A DNA stretch of 43,548 nucleotides from Candidatus Endomicrobium macrotermitis (GCA_031271405.1 JAISVT010000015.1:1-43548); one strand, 5' to 3'; positions 25,566-36,671 are shown, counted from the first letter of the stretch. A program made the numbers and translations. The notes: generated by a model from the sequence alone, not told the origin.

Positions 25566-26345
25566 TTATTCCCACACTTTCCAGGGCGCTTTATCGTTTT
25601 CCCACAAATAATTAAGTTCGTTTTTTTCGCGCAAAGTATCCATAGGTTTCCAAAAGCCGTTATGTTTATAAGCGTTAAGCTGCAAATCTTTTGCGATACT
25701 TTCAAGCGGTCCGCGTTCAAAAATAACGCCGTTCCCTTCGCCCGGGATATAATTTAAAACTTCGGGTTCGCAGACAAAAAACCCGCCGTTGATCCGGCTT
25801 TCCCCGCCTTTGGGCTTTTCCATAAACGACGTTATAATGCCGTCCTCTTTTATGGTTAAAGCGCCGAATCTGCCTGAAAGCTGAACGGCCGTTATTGTCG
25901 CGAGTTTTTTTGATTTTTCGTGAGACTCTATAAGCCGCTTTATGTCTACATCCGCGACGCCGTCGCCGTAAGTCAGTAAAAAGCGTTCTTTTCCTATATA
26001 GCTTTCCGCTTTTTTGATTCTGCTTCCGGTCATTGTGTCAAGCCCTGTGTAAAGCATTGTAACTTTCCACGGCTCATGGCGCGTTTTATGTATTTCAACG
26101 CTGTTGTTTTGCATATCTACGGTAATGTCGGAATAACGGTTGTAATAATTTATGAAATAGTCTTTAATAACGTGGGATTTGTATCCGGTAAGGATTACAA
26201 AATCGTTAAATCCGTAATGCGAATATATTTTCATTATATGCCACAAAATCGGTTTGCCGCCGATTTCAATCATCGGTTTAGGCAATAAAGTCGTTTCTTC
26301 GCTGAGCCTTGTGCCGAGCCCTCCGGCAAGTATTAAAACTTTCAT
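25566..26345 (-). CDS. rfbF: Glucose-1-phosphate cytidylyltransferase
   Basis: Makes CDP-glucose from CTP and glucose-1-phosphate, the first step toward CDP-linked 3,6-dideoxyhexoses. The 259 residues start with LILAGGLGTRLSEET and LLPKPMIEIGGKPILWH, and contain LTYGDGVADVD and NGGFFVCEPEVL, all typical of RfbF. The C-terminal segment HNGFWKPMDTLREKNEL is also family-specific. The ATG at 26345 is preceded by GGGAAG. It is the first gene after the ribosomal/RNA-polymerase operon terminator (26386-26419). I found no convincing promoter in the short spacer, so it may depend on read-through or on a weak promoter. Confidence 0.96.
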   Translation of the reverse strand: MKVLILAGGLGTRLSEETTLLPKPMIEIGGKPILWHIMKIYSHYGFNDFVILTGYKSHVIKDYFINYYNRYSDITVDMQNNSVEIHKTRHEPWKVTMLYTGLDTMTGSRIKKAESYIGKERFLLTYGDGVADVDIKRLIESHEKSKKLATITAVQLSGRFGALTIKEDGIITSFMEKPKGGESRINGGFFVCEPEVLNYIPGEGNGVIFERGPLESIAKDLQLNAYKHNGFWKPMDTLREKNELNYLWENDKAPWKVWE

Positions 26346-26385
26346 AATTTTAACTTCCCGTATTTTTTATTTTCCGCAAATAAAA

Positions 26386-26419
26386 AAATGCCGGCGTGAT
26401 GTTTTTTACGCCGGCATTT
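26386..26419 (-). terminator. Intrinsic terminator downstream of the zinc-ribbon gene
   Basis: A perfect 12-bp stem, AAATGCCGGCGT paired with ACGCCGGCATTT, with a 10-base loop. Read on the minus strand it is followed directly by a run of seven T residues. It would end transcription of the rplJ-to-zinc-ribbon operon before rfbF. Confidence 0.88.
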
Positions 26420-26479
26420 ATTATATTAATGACAATGCAAACAAGAAATTCTTATTTTTGTTATCATTTTAAACATTCC

Positions 26480-26737
26480 CTATTTTTGCTGCTTCCAACG
26501 CTTTAATCCGGGAATAAACCTTGAAAAGAGCCACGCTTTAAAGCCCGACATTCCCATCTCTTTCATTTTGTTTTTGCAGAATTCCTGCATTTCTTTTGCA
26601 GTACAGTCTGCGGTAAACTTGCCGTTTTCGTAACAATAAGAACAGTACATCCCGCTTTTTGACCCGTCGGCATTTGTGCCCGACCCTTTAGGATCCTGCG
26701 CCATAGGCATTCCGCAGCTTTGACAAAATTTTTCCAT
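26480..26737 (-). CDS. Small zinc-ribbon protein
   Basis: An 85-residue protein with CxxC pairs at C5/C8 and C32/C35 (FCQSCGMPM and MYCSYCYENG), which match a widespread putative zinc-ribbon family. A further Cys (C45) lies in TADCTAKEMQEFC. The C-terminal half is helical and basic (SRFIPGLKRWKQQK). No specific function is established for the family that I can name. It follows rpsG on the same strand after 137 bases and precedes the terminator, in the place where fusA or tuf often lies. It may be co-transcribed with the ribosomal genes or have its own promoter. Confidence 0.8.
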   Translation of the reverse strand: MEKFCQSCGMPMAQDPKGSGTNADGSKSGMYCSYCYENGKFTADCTAKEMQEFCKNKMKEMGMSGFKAWLFSRFIPGLKRWKQQK

Positions 26738-26874
26738 CGTGTACCCCTATAAGAGTAAAGATTGAAAAGCGGAGAGAATATGTTTTTGCCTTACAAAAAC
26801 TTATAACCTGTTTCGGCTTTGGCGAAACTCTATATCTTCACTCTTCACATTACGCTCTTAACCCTGCCGTTAAA

Positions 26875-27354
26875 TTACCAGCGGTAGTGGGCGAATGCTT
26901 TATTGGCTTCCGCCATTTTGTGCGTATCTTCTCTTTTCTTCATAGCGGCGCCTTCTTTTTTGCTGCCGTCTATTATTTCCTGAGCAAGCTTTTCGCACAT
27001 AGGTCTGCCGGTTTTGCTTCTGGATATTTCTATAAGCCAGTTAAACGCAAGAGTAGTGGAACGCACCATCGGCACTTCCATAGGAACCTGATACGTCGCT
27101 CCGCCGACTCTGCGGGGCCTTACTTCGAGAAGCGGCCTGATATTTTCTATTGCCCTGTTAAAAACAGCTACCGGATCTTCGCCGGTTTTTTCTTTTATTA
27201 TGTCGAAAGCATCATAAAATATCGCTTCGGCGGTGCTTTTTTTACCTTCAAAATTTAATTTGCTGATAAATCTGGCTATCAGCACGGAACCGAACTTCGA
27301 ATCAGGATCTGGCAATCCTCTTTTTTCTCTTGGTTTCAACGCTTTGCGTGGCAT
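26875..27354 (-). CDS. rpsG: 30S ribosomal protein S7
   Basis: Binds the 3' major domain of 16S rRNA and starts assembly of the small-subunit head. The 159 residues include [17 protein letters not shown] at the start, [16 protein letters not shown]-like core sequence, and the expected [15 protein letters not shown] end. The ATG at 27354 is chosen because the protein then starts with the family-typical MPRK and has AGAGGAAAAT before it; an in-frame ATG at 27408 would add 18 non-family residues. It is separated from rpsL by 176 bases, longer than usual, holding an inverted repeat. Confidence 0.97.
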   Translation of the reverse strand: MPRKALKPREKRGLPDPDSKFGSVLIARFISKLNFEGKKSTAEAIFYDAFDIIKEKTGEDPVAVFNRAIENIRPLLEVRPRRVGGATYQVPMEVPMVRSTTLAFNWLIEISRSKTGRPMCEKLAQEIIDGSKKEGAAMKKREDTHKMAEANKAFAHYRW

Positions 27355-27371
27355 ATTTTCCTCTTTAAAGA

Positions 27372-27513
27372 CAGAGTGGAGAGTGAAGAGTGGAAAGCGG
27401 AAACACAAAAAGACATCTTAAATCCGCTTCCAAACCTGCTCTGCACATCATGTTTTATATTTTACATTTTAATCAAAATTCAGAGAGAGTTTTTATCTTC
27501 ACTTTTCACTCTG
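27372..27513. repeat. Imperfect inverted repeat in the rpsL-rpsG spacer
   Basis: CAGAGTGGAGAGTGAAG (27372-27388) and CTTCACTTTTCACTCTG (27497-27513) are inverted copies matching at 15 of 17 positions. Related GTGAAGAGTG-type tracts occur on either side of the zinc-ribbon gene (near 26756 and 26836). The enclosed ~108 bases show no coding character. Confidence 0.5.
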
Positions 27514-27530
27514 AGTAATAACGCTTCGCG

Positions 27531-27914
27531 TTATTTCGCGGCGGCTTTGCCTCTCTTGGCGCCGTATTTGCTTCTGCCCTGCTTTCTTCCGTCAACGCCC
27601 GTAGTATCCAAAGTCCCTCTTATTATGTGATAACGAACGCCAGGCAAATCTTTCACGCGTCCGCCTCTTATGAGAACGAGCGAATGCTCCTGAAGATTGT
27701 GGCCGACGCCCGGAATATACGATGAAACTTCATATCCCGACGTAAGCCTTACTCTTGCGACTTTCCTTAAAGCCGAATTAGGCTTTTTGGGGGTCGTGGT
27801 ATAGACTCTGGTGCACACGCCTCTTCTCTGCGGGCAGTCTTTAAGCGCAGGCGCTTTTGTTTTTTTGATTGTGTCTTTTCTTCCGTCTGCAATCAACTGA
27901 TTAATCGTTGGCAT
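27531..27914 (-). CDS. rpsL: 30S ribosomal protein S12
   Basis: Decoding-centre protein of the small subunit. The 127 residues carry [13 protein letters not shown], the strongly conserved [16 protein letters not shown] block, and [17 protein letters not shown]43 is the wild-type residue at the classic streptomycin-resistance position. AAAGGAAAG precedes the ATG at 27914. A GC-rich 9-bp hairpin lies about 20 bases upstream of the start. The gene follows rpoC by 168 bases on the same strand, the common bacterial rpoBC-rpsLG order. Confidence 0.98.
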   Translation of the reverse strand: MPTINQLIADGRKDTIKKTKAPALKDCPQRRGVCTRVYTTTPKKPNSALRKVARVRLTSGYEVSSYIPGVGHNLQEHSLVLIRGGRVKDLPGVRYHIIRGTLDTTGVDGRKQGRSKYGAKRGKAAAK

Positions 27915-27933
27915 TTTTCTTTCCTTTTATTTT

Positions 27934-27955
27934 CCGCACCGCAGCAGCGGTGCGG
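27934..27955 (-). promoter_or_regulatory. Hairpin in the 5' region of rpsL
   Basis: CCGCACCGC-agca-GCGGTGCGG is a perfect 9-bp stem with a four-base loop. On the minus strand it ends about 20 bases before the rpsL ATG and just before its AAAGGAAAG ribosome-binding site. It lacks a T-run, so it is more likely an mRNA processing or translational control element than a terminator. Confidence 0.45.
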
Positions 27956-27998
27956 ATTACTGATTTTGTTACTTGTTTTATTTACAAACGGCAGCCCC

Positions 27999-28049
27999 GG
28001 ATTGCTTTCCCCGGCAAAGACGCTTGGGGACAGGCTCCTTGGCAATGAC
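27999..28049. repeat. Palindromic repeat in the rpoC-rpsL spacer
   Basis: It begins GGATTGCTT and ends GCAATGAC, the same ends as the 39-bp element inside the second TPP gene, with a different ~33-base middle. It lies in a non-coding spacer, where elements of this kind are usually found. Confidence 0.6.
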
Positions 28050-28082
28050 GGCAAAATTTGCCGTTATTTACCGGCTGCCTTT

Positions 28083-31000
28083 CTAGGCTTCATTAGGCTT
28101 AAGTCCGGTTCCCGCAGGGATAAGATGCCCTATGGAAACGTTTTCTTTTAAGCCTCTGAGCGGGTCAATCTGTCCGGAAACCGCGGCTTCCGTCAAAATT
28201 CTTGTGGTTTCCTGAAACGACGCCGCCGAAATAAACGAATCCGACGACAATGACGCTTTCGTTATACCCAGAAGAATCGGATGAGCGACCGGCGCTTTGC
28301 CGTTTCTGCTCTTAACGGATTTTCTGTCGCTTTCGTATTTGTATCTCGAAACGATTTCTCCGTTAAGGTATTTGCTGTCTCCCGAATCCGTTATTCTGAC
28401 ATTAGACAGCATCTGCCTTACTATTATTTCAATGTGCTTATCGTTGATCGTAACGCCCTGCAGCCTGTAAACCTGCTGTATTTCGTTTACGAGATATTCC
28501 TGAACTTCTTTGTAGCCTTTGACTTTAAGAATATCGTGAGGATTTACCTCGCCGTCGGAAAGGGCTTCCCCTTCCTTTACCCTGTCGCCTTCATAAACTA
28601 TCAAATGTCTTCCGGCGGGAACAAGATAATCTTTTTTCATCTTGGTTTCGGGATTTTCTACTTCCAATTTAATGCTTCCCTTTGCAGTAGGTCCCCCGAG
28701 ATGGACTATCCCGTCGATTTCCGAAACGACAGCGGCGTTTCTCGGCCTTCTGCCTTCAAAAAGTTCGGCAACTCTGGGAAGACCGCCGGTAATGTCTCTG
28801 GATTTCGAAACTTCCTGCGGTATTTTTGCCAAAACGTCGCCGGCTTTAACCTTATTTCCGTCGTGAACGACAAGAGTCGTATCGACCGGAAGCGGATATT
28901 CGACAACAGTTTTGCCCGCGCTCTTTATAACGATTCTCGGGCTTTTTCTGTCGGTCGGATGCTCTATAATCACTCTTTCAATCTGCCCGGTTATCTTCGA
29001 TTTTTCTTTCTGCAAAGTTACGCCGTCTTTAACGTCGACAAACTGCACCGTGCCTTCAAATTCCGAAATAATCGGTTTCGAATGCGGATCCCATTTTGCT
29101 ATCAATACGTTCTTTTTCATTCCGGTGGCGGCGTCGGTCTTTATTTCGACTTTCGCCCCGTCCTGAATTTCTATTATGGCGCCGTAAGGTATCTGGTACA
29201 CCTGTCTGCGGTGTATGGGAAATTCCGTATAAGCAAGTTCGGTATTTCTGCTTAATACAAGCGTTTCACCGTCCCTGTTTTGAATTGTTTTCAAATTATA
29301 GAAATCGGCGGTACCGTTGTTTTCCGCATAAATTTCCGAACGCTGCACGACGCGGCTCGCGGCTCCTCCGATATGGAACGTTCTCAGCGTAAGCTGCGTT
29401 CCCGGTTCGCCTATGGACTGCGCGGCTATGATTCCGACCGCTTCGCCCACTTCAACCTGTTTGCCGGTCGCGGGATTTACTCCGTAACATTTTGCGCAGA
29501 CTCCGTGTTCGGATTCGCACGTCAAAACGCTTCTGATACCGATTTTGTCGATGCCGGCTTCCACAAGTTTCTGCGCTTTTTCGGGAGTAATGAGTTCTCC
29601 GCGCTTTACTATCAATTCGTCGTGAACAATGTCAACGACGTTATCAAGCGCTATTCTTCCGACAACGCGCTCGTCTATTTTTTCAACCACTTCGTCTCCG
29701 CTCTGGAGAGTTCCTATAAACACTCCGTTGACGGTTTTGCAGTCCGCGTCTCTTACGACCACGTCGTGCGCCACGTCGATAAGCCTTCTGGTAAGGTATC
29801 CGGCTTCCGCCGTCTTTAACGCGGTATCCGTCAAACCTTTACGCCCGCCGTGAGTGGAAATAAAGTATTCCAATACGGTAAGCCCTTCCCTGAAGTTGGA
29901 GATGATGGGCGTTTCGATAATTTCGCCGACGCCTCCGGTAAGCTTCTTCTGCGGTTTTGCCATAAGACCGCGCATACCCGCAAGCTGCCTTACCTGCTGC
30001 CTTGAGCCTCTGGCGCCGGAATCCGCCATCATAAATATGGAATTGAAACGGTTTTCGCCTTTTTTAAGCGGTTCCGTTTCCTCTTTTCTCATTTCGTCAA
30101 ACATGATATCGGCGACTTCGTCGGTAACTCTCGTCCAGATATCGATGATTTTATTGTATCTTTCGGATTCCGTTATCAACCCGAGCTTTGCCTGTTTTTC
30201 GATTTCTTTTATTTTGGCTTTCGCTTCTTTGACCATTTTCTCTTTTTTAGGCGGAATTTTCATTTCGTCTATCGAAATCGAGATGCCGGCCAAAGTCGCA
30301 AATCTGTAACCCATCTTTTTTATTTCGTCAAGCAGCACGACGGTTCTGTACTGGCCGAGCTCTTTATAGCATCTGCCGACAAGAGCGCCGAGCTCTTTTT
30401 TCATCATATTTTTATTTTGATATCCCAAAGCGTAAGAACCGTCTTCGTTTTTAGGAAGATTTTCGTTAAAAAGCACTCTTCCCACGGTAGTATAATTTAC
30501 GGTTTCCGTGCCGTCTTCGGTTTTATAGTTTTTCCACTTTGAAACGTCTTTCTGGTCGCCGTCTTTCAGTTTTTCGTCTCTGATATTTGTGATGCCGACA
30601 ACTTTGATCTTCGCCTGCAAATCCACTTTTTTGAACTGGTACGCGCTTATGACTTCGTCCACCGACGAGAAAATTTTGCCTTCTCCCGGAACGCCGGATT
30701 TTTCTTTAGTCAAAAAGCAGCTGCCCAAAACAATATCCTGCGAAGGCACCGCGATAGGTTTTCCGGACGCCGGCGACAGAATGTTTCTGGTAGCCATCAT
30801 CAGGACTTTTGCCTCAAGCTGGGCTTCAAGAGATATCGGCAAATGCACGGCCATCTGGTCGCCGTCAAAGTCGGCGTTAAAAGCCGCGCAGCTGAGAGGA
30901 TGCAGCTGTATGGATTTGCCTTCGACCAAAACGGGCTCAAAAGCCTGGATGCCGAGCCTGTGAAGCGTAGGCGCCCTGTTTAAAAGAACGGGATGGTTTT

Positions 31001-32813
31001 TCGTTACTTTTTCAAGTATGTTCCAAACTTTCGCGTCGCTTCTTTCAAGCATTCTTCTTGCCGATTTAAGAGTCGCGTTTTCCTGTTTTATAAGTTCTTT
31101 TATAATGAACGGCTTGAAAAGTTCCAAAGCCATTTCTTTAGGAAGCCCGCACTGGTTAAGTTTCAAATTAGGCCCTACTACGATAACGCTTCTGCCGGAA
31201 TAGTCAACGCGTTTTCCGAGCAAATTCTGTCTGAAACGCCCCTGTTTGCCTTTGAGCGTATCGGAAAGAGATTTCAACGGCCTGTTGCCCGCGCCTGTTA
31301 CCGGACGCGTCCTGGAATCGTTGTCTATCAAAGCGTCAACGGCTTCCTGAAGAAGCCTTTTCTCGTTATTTATCATCACGGCCGGAGCTTTAAGCTGTTC
31401 TATATGGCGTAATCTGTTATTTCTGTTTATGATTCTTCTGTACAAATCGTTCAAATCGGAAGTCGCAAAACGGCCTCCGTCCAAAGCGACAAGCGGTCTT
31501 AAATCGGGCGGAATTACGGGAAGAACCGTAAGAATCATCCACTCGGGCCTCGTATCCGAATTCAAAAATCCTTCGACTACCCTGAGTTTTCTGATAAGTC
31601 TTGCTCTTTCCGCGTCGGATTTTGTCTTTTTGATTTCCGCGTGTATGTTTTTAGCTTCTTCGTCAAGTTTAATTTCTTCAAGCAGCTTTCTTACCGCCGC
31701 GGCTCCGATATCGACTTTCAAGTTGTCTCCGAAACCGTTTTGAAGGTTTTTAATGTCGCTTTCTTCAAGCAAAAGCGCGTTTTCCGGTTTTGAGAAATTC
31801 TTCATAAAAGGGATTTCGTTTCTGGCGATTTCTATTCTCAAATTGCCTTCAAACTTCTTTAAACTTTCGGGATTTTTTCTCAAAGCCGTAAAAACGTTTT
31901 CTTTTCCGATGTCGAAAAATTCGATTCTGAGCTTTTTGTCCGGCTCGCCTATGGAAAAAGTTTCGTCTTTCTGGAAATGTTCTCCCAAGATCTTTTTTAT
32001 TTCGCCGCGCGCCGTTGAGTCCAAATCGTTATAATAATACACGCAGTGCGATTTAAAATAGCACTTATAGTAAGTGTCGCCTTTGTCTATGTTGGCGATT
32101 ATTTTTTTCGCCGCTTCGTCCGCGGACATTCCGGACTGCTCGGCCTGATATTTTACAAGAGGCTTAAGCTGCTTTAAAGCTTTTGAAGCGTCCGAATCCG
32201 GGGTTATTTCTTCGGCAACTATGCCGTCGAGAATATTTTTAAATTCTTCTTTTACCACCGGGCTTGATATTCCGTATTTTACCAAGTCGAACTCTTCTTC
32301 TTTCAAAAGCATTCCCTTTTCCACAAAAGAAGAAACGCCCGCTCTGTCGCGCAGATCGGAAGTAACGACGTATTTCGTATAATAAATGACCTTTTCCAAA
32401 TCGGAAATCTTCATATTCAAAAGTATTCCGATTCTTGAAGGCGGCTTTCTCAAAAACCACAAATGGGCTACAGGAACCGCCAGGTCGATATGGCCGAACC
32501 TTTCGCGCCTTACCTTCGATTCGGTAACTTCGACTCCGCACCTGTCGCAGACCGTGCCTTTGTGTTTGATATATTTATATTTTCCGCAATGGCATTCCCA
32601 GTCTTTCGTAGGCCCGAAAATTCTGTCGCAGAACAATCCGTCTCTCTCCGGCTTGAAAGTTCTGTAATTTATGGTTTCCGGCTTTTTTACTTCGCCGTAA
32701 GACCACGCTTTTATCTGGTCGGGGCTTGCTACGGTAACTTTAACCGCGTCGAAATTCGAGAAATTCGGCGCTCCTGTTTTTTTCTTTGATTCTTTAAAAT
32801 TTATTTTTGTCAT
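28083..32813 (-). CDS. rpoC: DNA-directed RNA polymerase subunit beta'
   Basis: Catalytic subunit of RNA polymerase, 1576 residues. The first zinc site is C74, C76, C89 and C92 (ECHCGKYK...VCDRCGVEV). The catalytic magnesium motif is [12 protein letters not shown]. The second zinc site includes [10 protein letters not shown] and [13 protein letters not shown]. It is clearly longer than the E. coli protein (1407). Much of the extra length lies at residues ~135-390, where lineage-specific sequence interrupts the usual clamp region before [18 protein letters not shown], and in a lysine-rich segment at ~750-900. The ATG at 32813 begins one base after the rpoB stop codon, so translation is probably coupled. 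Confidence 0.99.
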   Translation of the reverse strand: MTKINFKESKKKTGAPNFSNFDAVKVTVASPDQIKAWSYGEVKKPETINYRTFKPERDGLFCDRIFGPTKDWECHCGKYKYIKHKGTVCDRCGVEVTESKVRRERFGHIDLAVPVAHLWFLRKPPSRIGILLNMKISDLEKVIYYTKYVVTSDLRDRAGVSSFVEKGMLLKEEEFDLVKYGISSPVVKEEFKNILDGIVAEEITPDSDASKALKQLKPLVKYQAEQSGMSADEAAKKIIANIDKGDTYYKCYFKSHCVYYYNDLDSTARGEIKKILGEHFQKDETFSIGEPDKKLRIEFFDIGKENVFTALRKNPESLKKFEGNLRIEIARNEIPFMKNFSKPENALLLEESDIKNLQNGFGDNLKVDIGAAAVRKLLEEIKLDEEAKNIHAEIKKTKSDAERARLIRKLRVVEGFLNSDTRPEWMILTVLPVIPPDLRPLVALDGGRFATSDLNDLYRRIINRNNRLRHIEQLKAPAVMINNEKRLLQEAVDALIDNDSRTRPVTGAGNRPLKSLSDTLKGKQGRFRQNLLGKRVDYSGRSVIVVGPNLKLNQCGLPKEMALELFKPFIIKELIKQENATLKSARRMLERSDAKVWNILEKVTKNHPVLLNRAPTLHRLGIQAFEPVLVEGKSIQLHPLSCAAFNADFDGDQMAVHLPISLEAQLEAKVLMMATRNILSPASGKPIAVPSQDIVLGSCFLTKEKSGVPGEGKIFSSVDEVISAYQFKKVDLQAKIKVVGITNIRDEKLKDGDQKDVSKWKNYKTEDGTETVNYTTVGRVLFNENLPKNEDGSYALGYQNKNMMKKELGALVGRCYKELGQYRTVVLLDEIKKMGYRFATLAGISISIDEMKIPPKKEKMVKEAKAKIKEIEKQAKLGLITESERYNKIIDIWTRVTDEVADIMFDEMRKEETEPLKKGENRFNSIFMMADSGARGSRQQVRQLAGMRGLMAKPQKKLTGGVGEIIETPIISNFREGLTVLEYFISTHGGRKGLTDTALKTAEAGYLTRRLIDVAHDVVVRDADCKTVNGVFIGTLQSGDEVVEKIDERVVGRIALDNVVDIVHDELIVKRGELITPEKAQKLVEAGIDKIGIRSVLTCESEHGVCAKCYGVNPATGKQVEVGEAVGIIAAQSIGEPGTQLTLRTFHIGGAASRVVQRSEIYAENNGTADFYNLKTIQNRDGETLVLSRNTELAYTEFPIHRRQVYQIPYGAIIEIQDGAKVEIKTDAATGMKKNVLIAKWDPHSKPIISEFEGTVQFVDVKDGVTLQKEKSKITGQIERVIIEHPTDRKSPRIVIKSAGKTVVEYPLPVDTTLVVHDGNKVKAGDVLAKIPQEVSKSRDITGGLPRVAELFEGRRPRNAAVVSEIDGIVHLGGPTAKGSIKLEVENPETKMKKDYLVPAGRHLIVYEGDRVKEGEALSDGEVNPHDILKVKGYKEVQEYLVNEIQQVYRLQGVTINDKHIEIIVRQMLSNVRITDSGDSKYLNGEIVSRYKYESDRKSVKSRNGKAPVAHPILLGITKASLSSDSFISAASFQETTRILTEAAVSGQIDPLRGLKENVSIGHLIPAGTGLKPNEA

Positions 32814-32814
32814 A

Positions 32815-35800
32815 TTATTTACCGCCGTCGGCTTTAGTCTTTTCCTGCTTATCTTCAGCGCCTTTTTCGTTTAAAAGTTCGACGTTAAGGCTGAGCGCCT
32901 TAAGTTCGCTTACCAACACTTTAAACGATTCGGGAACGCCGGGCTCGGATATCGACTCGCCTCTGATTATTGAATCGTACATTTTTACTCTTCCGTCAAC
33001 GTCGTCCGATTTGACGGTCAAAAATTCCTGAAGTATGTGAGCGGCTCCGTAACCTTCGATAGCCCACACTTCCATTTCTCCGAATCTCTGTCCGCCGAAC
33101 TGCGCTTTTCCGCCCAAAGGCTGGCGCGTAATAAGCGAATAAGGGCCGGTAGAACGCGCATGCATTTTATCTTCGACAAGATGGTTGAGTTTCATTATAT
33201 ACATTACGCCTATGGTAACCTTTTCCATAAAAGGTTCGCCGGTTCTTCCGTCGTAAAGGGTAACTTTGCACTCGTTTGTCGGAAGGCTTTCTTTTTCGTA
33301 TTTGGAAAGCGCTTCTTCAAGCTCGCGCCCCTTAAGCCCTCTTGCCGACAAATCTTTTTTCTTAAATCCTAAAAGTTTTTCTTTCGCTTTTCCGACGTAA
33401 TCTTTCACCTGTTCTTCGCTGGCGCCGTCAAAAACCGGAGTTATCATCTGCGTGTCAAGCTCTTTTCCCGCCCATCCGAGCATAATCTCGAGCAGCTGCC
33501 CCACATTCATACGGGAAGGAACCGCAAGCGGCGAAAGCACGCAGTCGACCGGCGTTCCGTCCGGAAGCCTCGGCATATCTTCGACCGGCAAAATTCTTGC
33601 CACAATGCCTTTGTTTCCGTGCCGTCCCGCGAGTTTGTCTCCTACCTGCACTTTCAATTTTGCCGCTATGTAAACTTTTACTATTTTGTTCACCGAAACC
33701 GGCAGTTCGTCGCCTTTTTTGAATCTTTCTTTTTCGGTTTCGTAGTTTTTCTTTAATATTTCTTCTTTCGCCTGATAAAGAGTTTCTATTTTTGCGGATT
33801 CGGCCTTATTGGCGTTTGCAAGCAGCTCTTTTTTGTCCTTGCGGAGTTTCGCTTTCGACGCGTCGTAAGTTTCGCGCATTTCGTCCTGTTTCTTCTTTTT
33901 CTCTTTATCCGTAAGTTTCTCAAGGCGGACAAATGTGCGCACGCCTATAACTTTACCCGACACTCCCGGCGGAACTCTTAACGAAGCGTCCTGAACGTCT
34001 TCCGCTTTTTTGCCGAACAATACCCTTAAAAGCCTTTCTTCGGGCGTTGTCTGCTGTTCGCCTTTGGGAGCGGTCTTTCCTACCAAAATATCGCCTCTCT
34101 GAACGTACGAGCCGACTTTTATGACTCCGTCTTCGTCAAGGTTTAACAAATCTTCCGAACCGACATTCGGGATATCTTTCGTTATTTCTTCCGGTCTGCC
34201 TTTTGTTTCCCTTGCTTCTGTCTGGAATTCTCTAATATGTACGGAAGTGAATCTGTCGCCCTGTATAAGTTTTTCGGACAAAAGCATCGCGTCTTCAAAG
34301 TTGTATCCGTCCCAAGGCATATAAGCTATAAGTAGGTTTTGGCCTAAAGAAAGCTGCCCGTCTTTAGTAGCGGGGCCGTCTGCTATTATCTGGCCTTTTT
34401 TAACATGATCGCCGAGTTTGACCAAGGGTTTCTGGTCTATGCAGGTATCCTGGTTCGAACGGGCGTATTTTCTTAAATTGTAAACTTCGATTTCGCCGGA
34501 CTTTGAATTTATCATTATTTCGTCTGCGGAAACCGAAACGGCTTCTCCTTCGGATTTAGAAACTACCACGACTCCGGAATCTCTTGCCACTTTTTCTTCT
34601 ATTCCGGTGGAAACCAAAGGCACTTCCGCGCGAAGCAAAGGAACGCCCTGACGCTGCATGTTGCAGCCCATCAAAGCGCGGTTCGCGTCGTCATGCTCGA
34701 GAAAAGGAATAAGCCCCGCAGAAACCGAAATAACCTGCATAGGCGAAATGTCCATATAATCTACTTTCGAAGGAGGCTGGAAAATAAACGAATCCCAACT
34801 GCGGCCGTGAACCGTATCGGTCGATATTTTGCCTTTATCGTCCAAAGGCGTGTTTGCCTGCGCGACGAAAAATTCGTCTTCTTTATCGGCAGTCAAATAT
34901 TCTATTTTGTCGGTGGCCTTGCCGTCTTCCACTTTTTTATAAGGCGTTTCTATTAAGCCGTAAGGATTGACTCTCGCGAAAGTCGCAAGAGACGCTATCA
35001 AACCGATATTCGCGCCTTCCGGAGTTTCAATAGGGCATACGCGGCCGTAATGAGTGTGATGAACGTCGCGTACTTCAAAACCCGCTCTTTTTCTGTTAAG
35101 GCCTCCGGGCCCCAAAGCCGACAAACGGCGTTTATGCGTAAGTTCGGCAAGAGGGTTTATCTGGTCCATAAACTGCGACAGCTGCGAAGTTCCGAAAAAC
35201 TTCCTTATCTGAGCGACAAACTGCGTGATGTTCGTAAGCGAACGGGGCGTAACGTTCGACTTGTCCTGATTGTTCATATGTTCTTTGACAAGCCTTGCCA
35301 TCTGGACAAGCCCGATTCTTATCTGGTTTTCAAGAAGTTCGCCGACAGAACGTACGCGCCTGTTTCCCAAATGATCTATGTCGTCCAAACTTATTTTGAT
35401 AGCCTGTTTGCCTTCCGCGAATTCGGTCTCGCCGTTGTAAAGCGCTATCAAATATTTAAGAGTAGCGACAATATCTTCCCTGGTCAAAGTTCTTTTGCTT
35501 TCCGAAGGGGTAGGCAATTTGAAATTTTTCGAATAATATTCGTATATAGGGGCGAGTTTTTTCAATATTTTGTATCTGCCCACCATCGTGAGGTCATATC
35601 TTCTTACGGATTTGAAAAGAAGCTCTTCCAAAAATCCCTGAGCCCTTTCCTGCATTATGAATTCCTGCGTCTTTAAAACTTTATATATGTGGTTTACCGC
35701 TTCTTTCTGATTTTTTATGAAATCTTTTTTAAGCGTCAAAAGAACGGAAGCGTCCTTGAGAACAAGAACGGTCGTAAAACCTTTCAACTGAAGTTTTTTT

Positions 35801-36588
35801 ACGAGTTCTTCTTTTAAATCTTTTCCCGCGTCGGCAATAACTTCGCCGGTAGCTTTATCGTAAACGTCTTCAGCGAGATACTCGTTCGCCAAAGCCGCCG
35901 AAGGAGCGTCCAACGATACTTCTTTGGATTCCTTAAAAAGGCCTAAAATTTCTTCGTCGGTCTCAAAACCCAAAGCGCGCAGCAGCGTAGTCGCGTATAT
36001 TTTTCTTTTGCGGTCGATTCTTACGTATAAAACGCCGTTTTGGTCGAATTCGAATTCTACCCATGCGCCTCTGTAAGGTATCATTCTGGCAAAATACAGG
36101 GGTTTTCCGAAAACGGTCACTCTTTTTTCTTCGTCTTCTTCAAAAATCACGCCGGGAGAACGGTGTATCTGGCTGACGACCACTCTCTCCGCGCCGTTTA
36201 TAATAAATGTGGCTGTGTCTGTCATTAAAGGTATGTCGCCGAAATAAACTTCCTGTTCGGACAATTCTTTTTCTTTTCCGTCTTCCTTTCTGTGCATAAG
36301 TCTGAGTTTGACTTTCAAAGGAAGCGCGTACGTGGCGTCTCTGGCGATGGATTCTTCGACAGAATATTTAGGTTCGCCGAAAGAATAAGAAACATATTCC
36401 AAAACAAGACTCTCGTCCGAGTTTGTCAAAGGGAATATGTCTCTGAAGGCGCCTTCAAGCCCCTGAAGTTTTCTTTTTTCTACAGCGGTATCCTTTTGCA
36501 AAAACTCCGCAAAAGAATCTTTTTGCATCTTTAAAAGAAGCGGCGGATCAATCGGAGCTCCGATTTTTCCAAAGTTAATTTTGTTCAT
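32815..36588 (-). CDS. rpoB: DNA-directed RNA polymerase subunit beta
   Basis: The 1257-residue beta subunit. The rifampicin pocket reads [13 protein letters not shown] then [14 protein letters not shown]512, Q513, D516, H526, R529 and S531 (E. coli numbering) are conserved, but N518 is Ile. Downstream family motifs include [16 protein letters not shown] and [11 protein letters not shown], and the end carries [18 protein letters not shown]. An insert rich in Lys and Glu lies near [22 protein letters not shown]. The start is the ATG at 36588, preceded by AGCAGGTT; a longer frame from 36630 adds 14 residues of no family character. A strong internal promoter lies 63-92 bases upstream. Confidence 0.99.
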   Translation of the reverse strand: MNKINFGKIGAPIDPPLLLKMQKDSFAEFLQKDTAVEKRKLQGLEGAFRDIFPLTNSDESLVLEYVSYSFGEPKYSVEESIARDATYALPLKVKLRLMHRKEDGKEKELSEQEVYFGDIPLMTDTATFIINGAERVVVSQIHRSPGVIFEEDEEKRVTVFGKPLYFARMIPYRGAWVEFEFDQNGVLYVRIDRKRKIYATTLLRALGFETDEEILGLFKESKEVSLDAPSAALANEYLAEDVYDKATGEVIADAGKDLKEELVKKLQLKGFTTVLVLKDASVLLTLKKDFIKNQKEAVNHIYKVLKTQEFIMQERAQGFLEELLFKSVRRYDLTMVGRYKILKKLAPIYEYYSKNFKLPTPSESKRTLTREDIVATLKYLIALYNGETEFAEGKQAIKISLDDIDHLGNRRVRSVGELLENQIRIGLVQMARLVKEHMNNQDKSNVTPRSLTNITQFVAQIRKFFGTSQLSQFMDQINPLAELTHKRRLSALGPGGLNRKRAGFEVRDVHHTHYGRVCPIETPEGANIGLIASLATFARVNPYGLIETPYKKVEDGKATDKIEYLTADKEDEFFVAQANTPLDDKGKISTDTVHGRSWDSFIFQPPSKVDYMDISPMQVISVSAGLIPFLEHDDANRALMGCNMQRQGVPLLRAEVPLVSTGIEEKVARDSGVVVVSKSEGEAVSVSADEIMINSKSGEIEVYNLRKYARSNQDTCIDQKPLVKLGDHVKKGQIIADGPATKDGQLSLGQNLLIAYMPWDGYNFEDAMLLSEKLIQGDRFTSVHIREFQTEARETKGRPEEITKDIPNVGSEDLLNLDEDGVIKVGSYVQRGDILVGKTAPKGEQQTTPEERLLRVLFGKKAEDVQDASLRVPPGVSGKVIGVRTFVRLEKLTDKEKKKKQDEMRETYDASKAKLRKDKKELLANANKAESAKIETLYQAKEEILKKNYETEKERFKKGDELPVSVNKIVKVYIAAKLKVQVGDKLAGRHGNKGIVARILPVEDMPRLPDGTPVDCVLSPLAVPSRMNVGQLLEIMLGWAGKELDTQMITPVFDGASEEQVKDYVGKAKEKLLGFKKKDLSARGLKGRELEEALSKYEKESLPTNECKVTLYDGRTGEPFMEKVTIGVMYIMKLNHLVEDKMHARSTGPYSLITRQPLGGKAQFGGQRFGEMEVWAIEGYGAAHILQEFLTVKSDDVDGRVKMYDSIIRGESISEPGVPESFKVLVSELKALSLNVELLNEKGAEDKQEKTKADGGK

Positions 36589-36643
36589 TTTTAACCTGCT
36601 TTTATATATAAAATGGCCGTAATATGACAATAAATGACAAATA

Positions 36644-36671
36644 AGTATTTATTATATATAAAATAAATACT
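36644..36671. repeat. Inverted repeat overlapping the rpoB promoter -10
   Basis: AGTATTTATT (36644-36653) and AATAAATACT (36662-36671) form a perfect 10-bp inverted repeat with an 8-base centre. It covers the -10 hexamer and most of the spacer of the promoter at 36651-36680, so it could be an operator or simply AT-rich symmetry. Confidence 0.5.

Noticed and set aside
28281-29255. 324-codon plus-strand frame opposite rpoC
   Set aside because: It is a shadow of rpoC; its Phe/Tyr/Arg-rich composition is typical of antisense reading.
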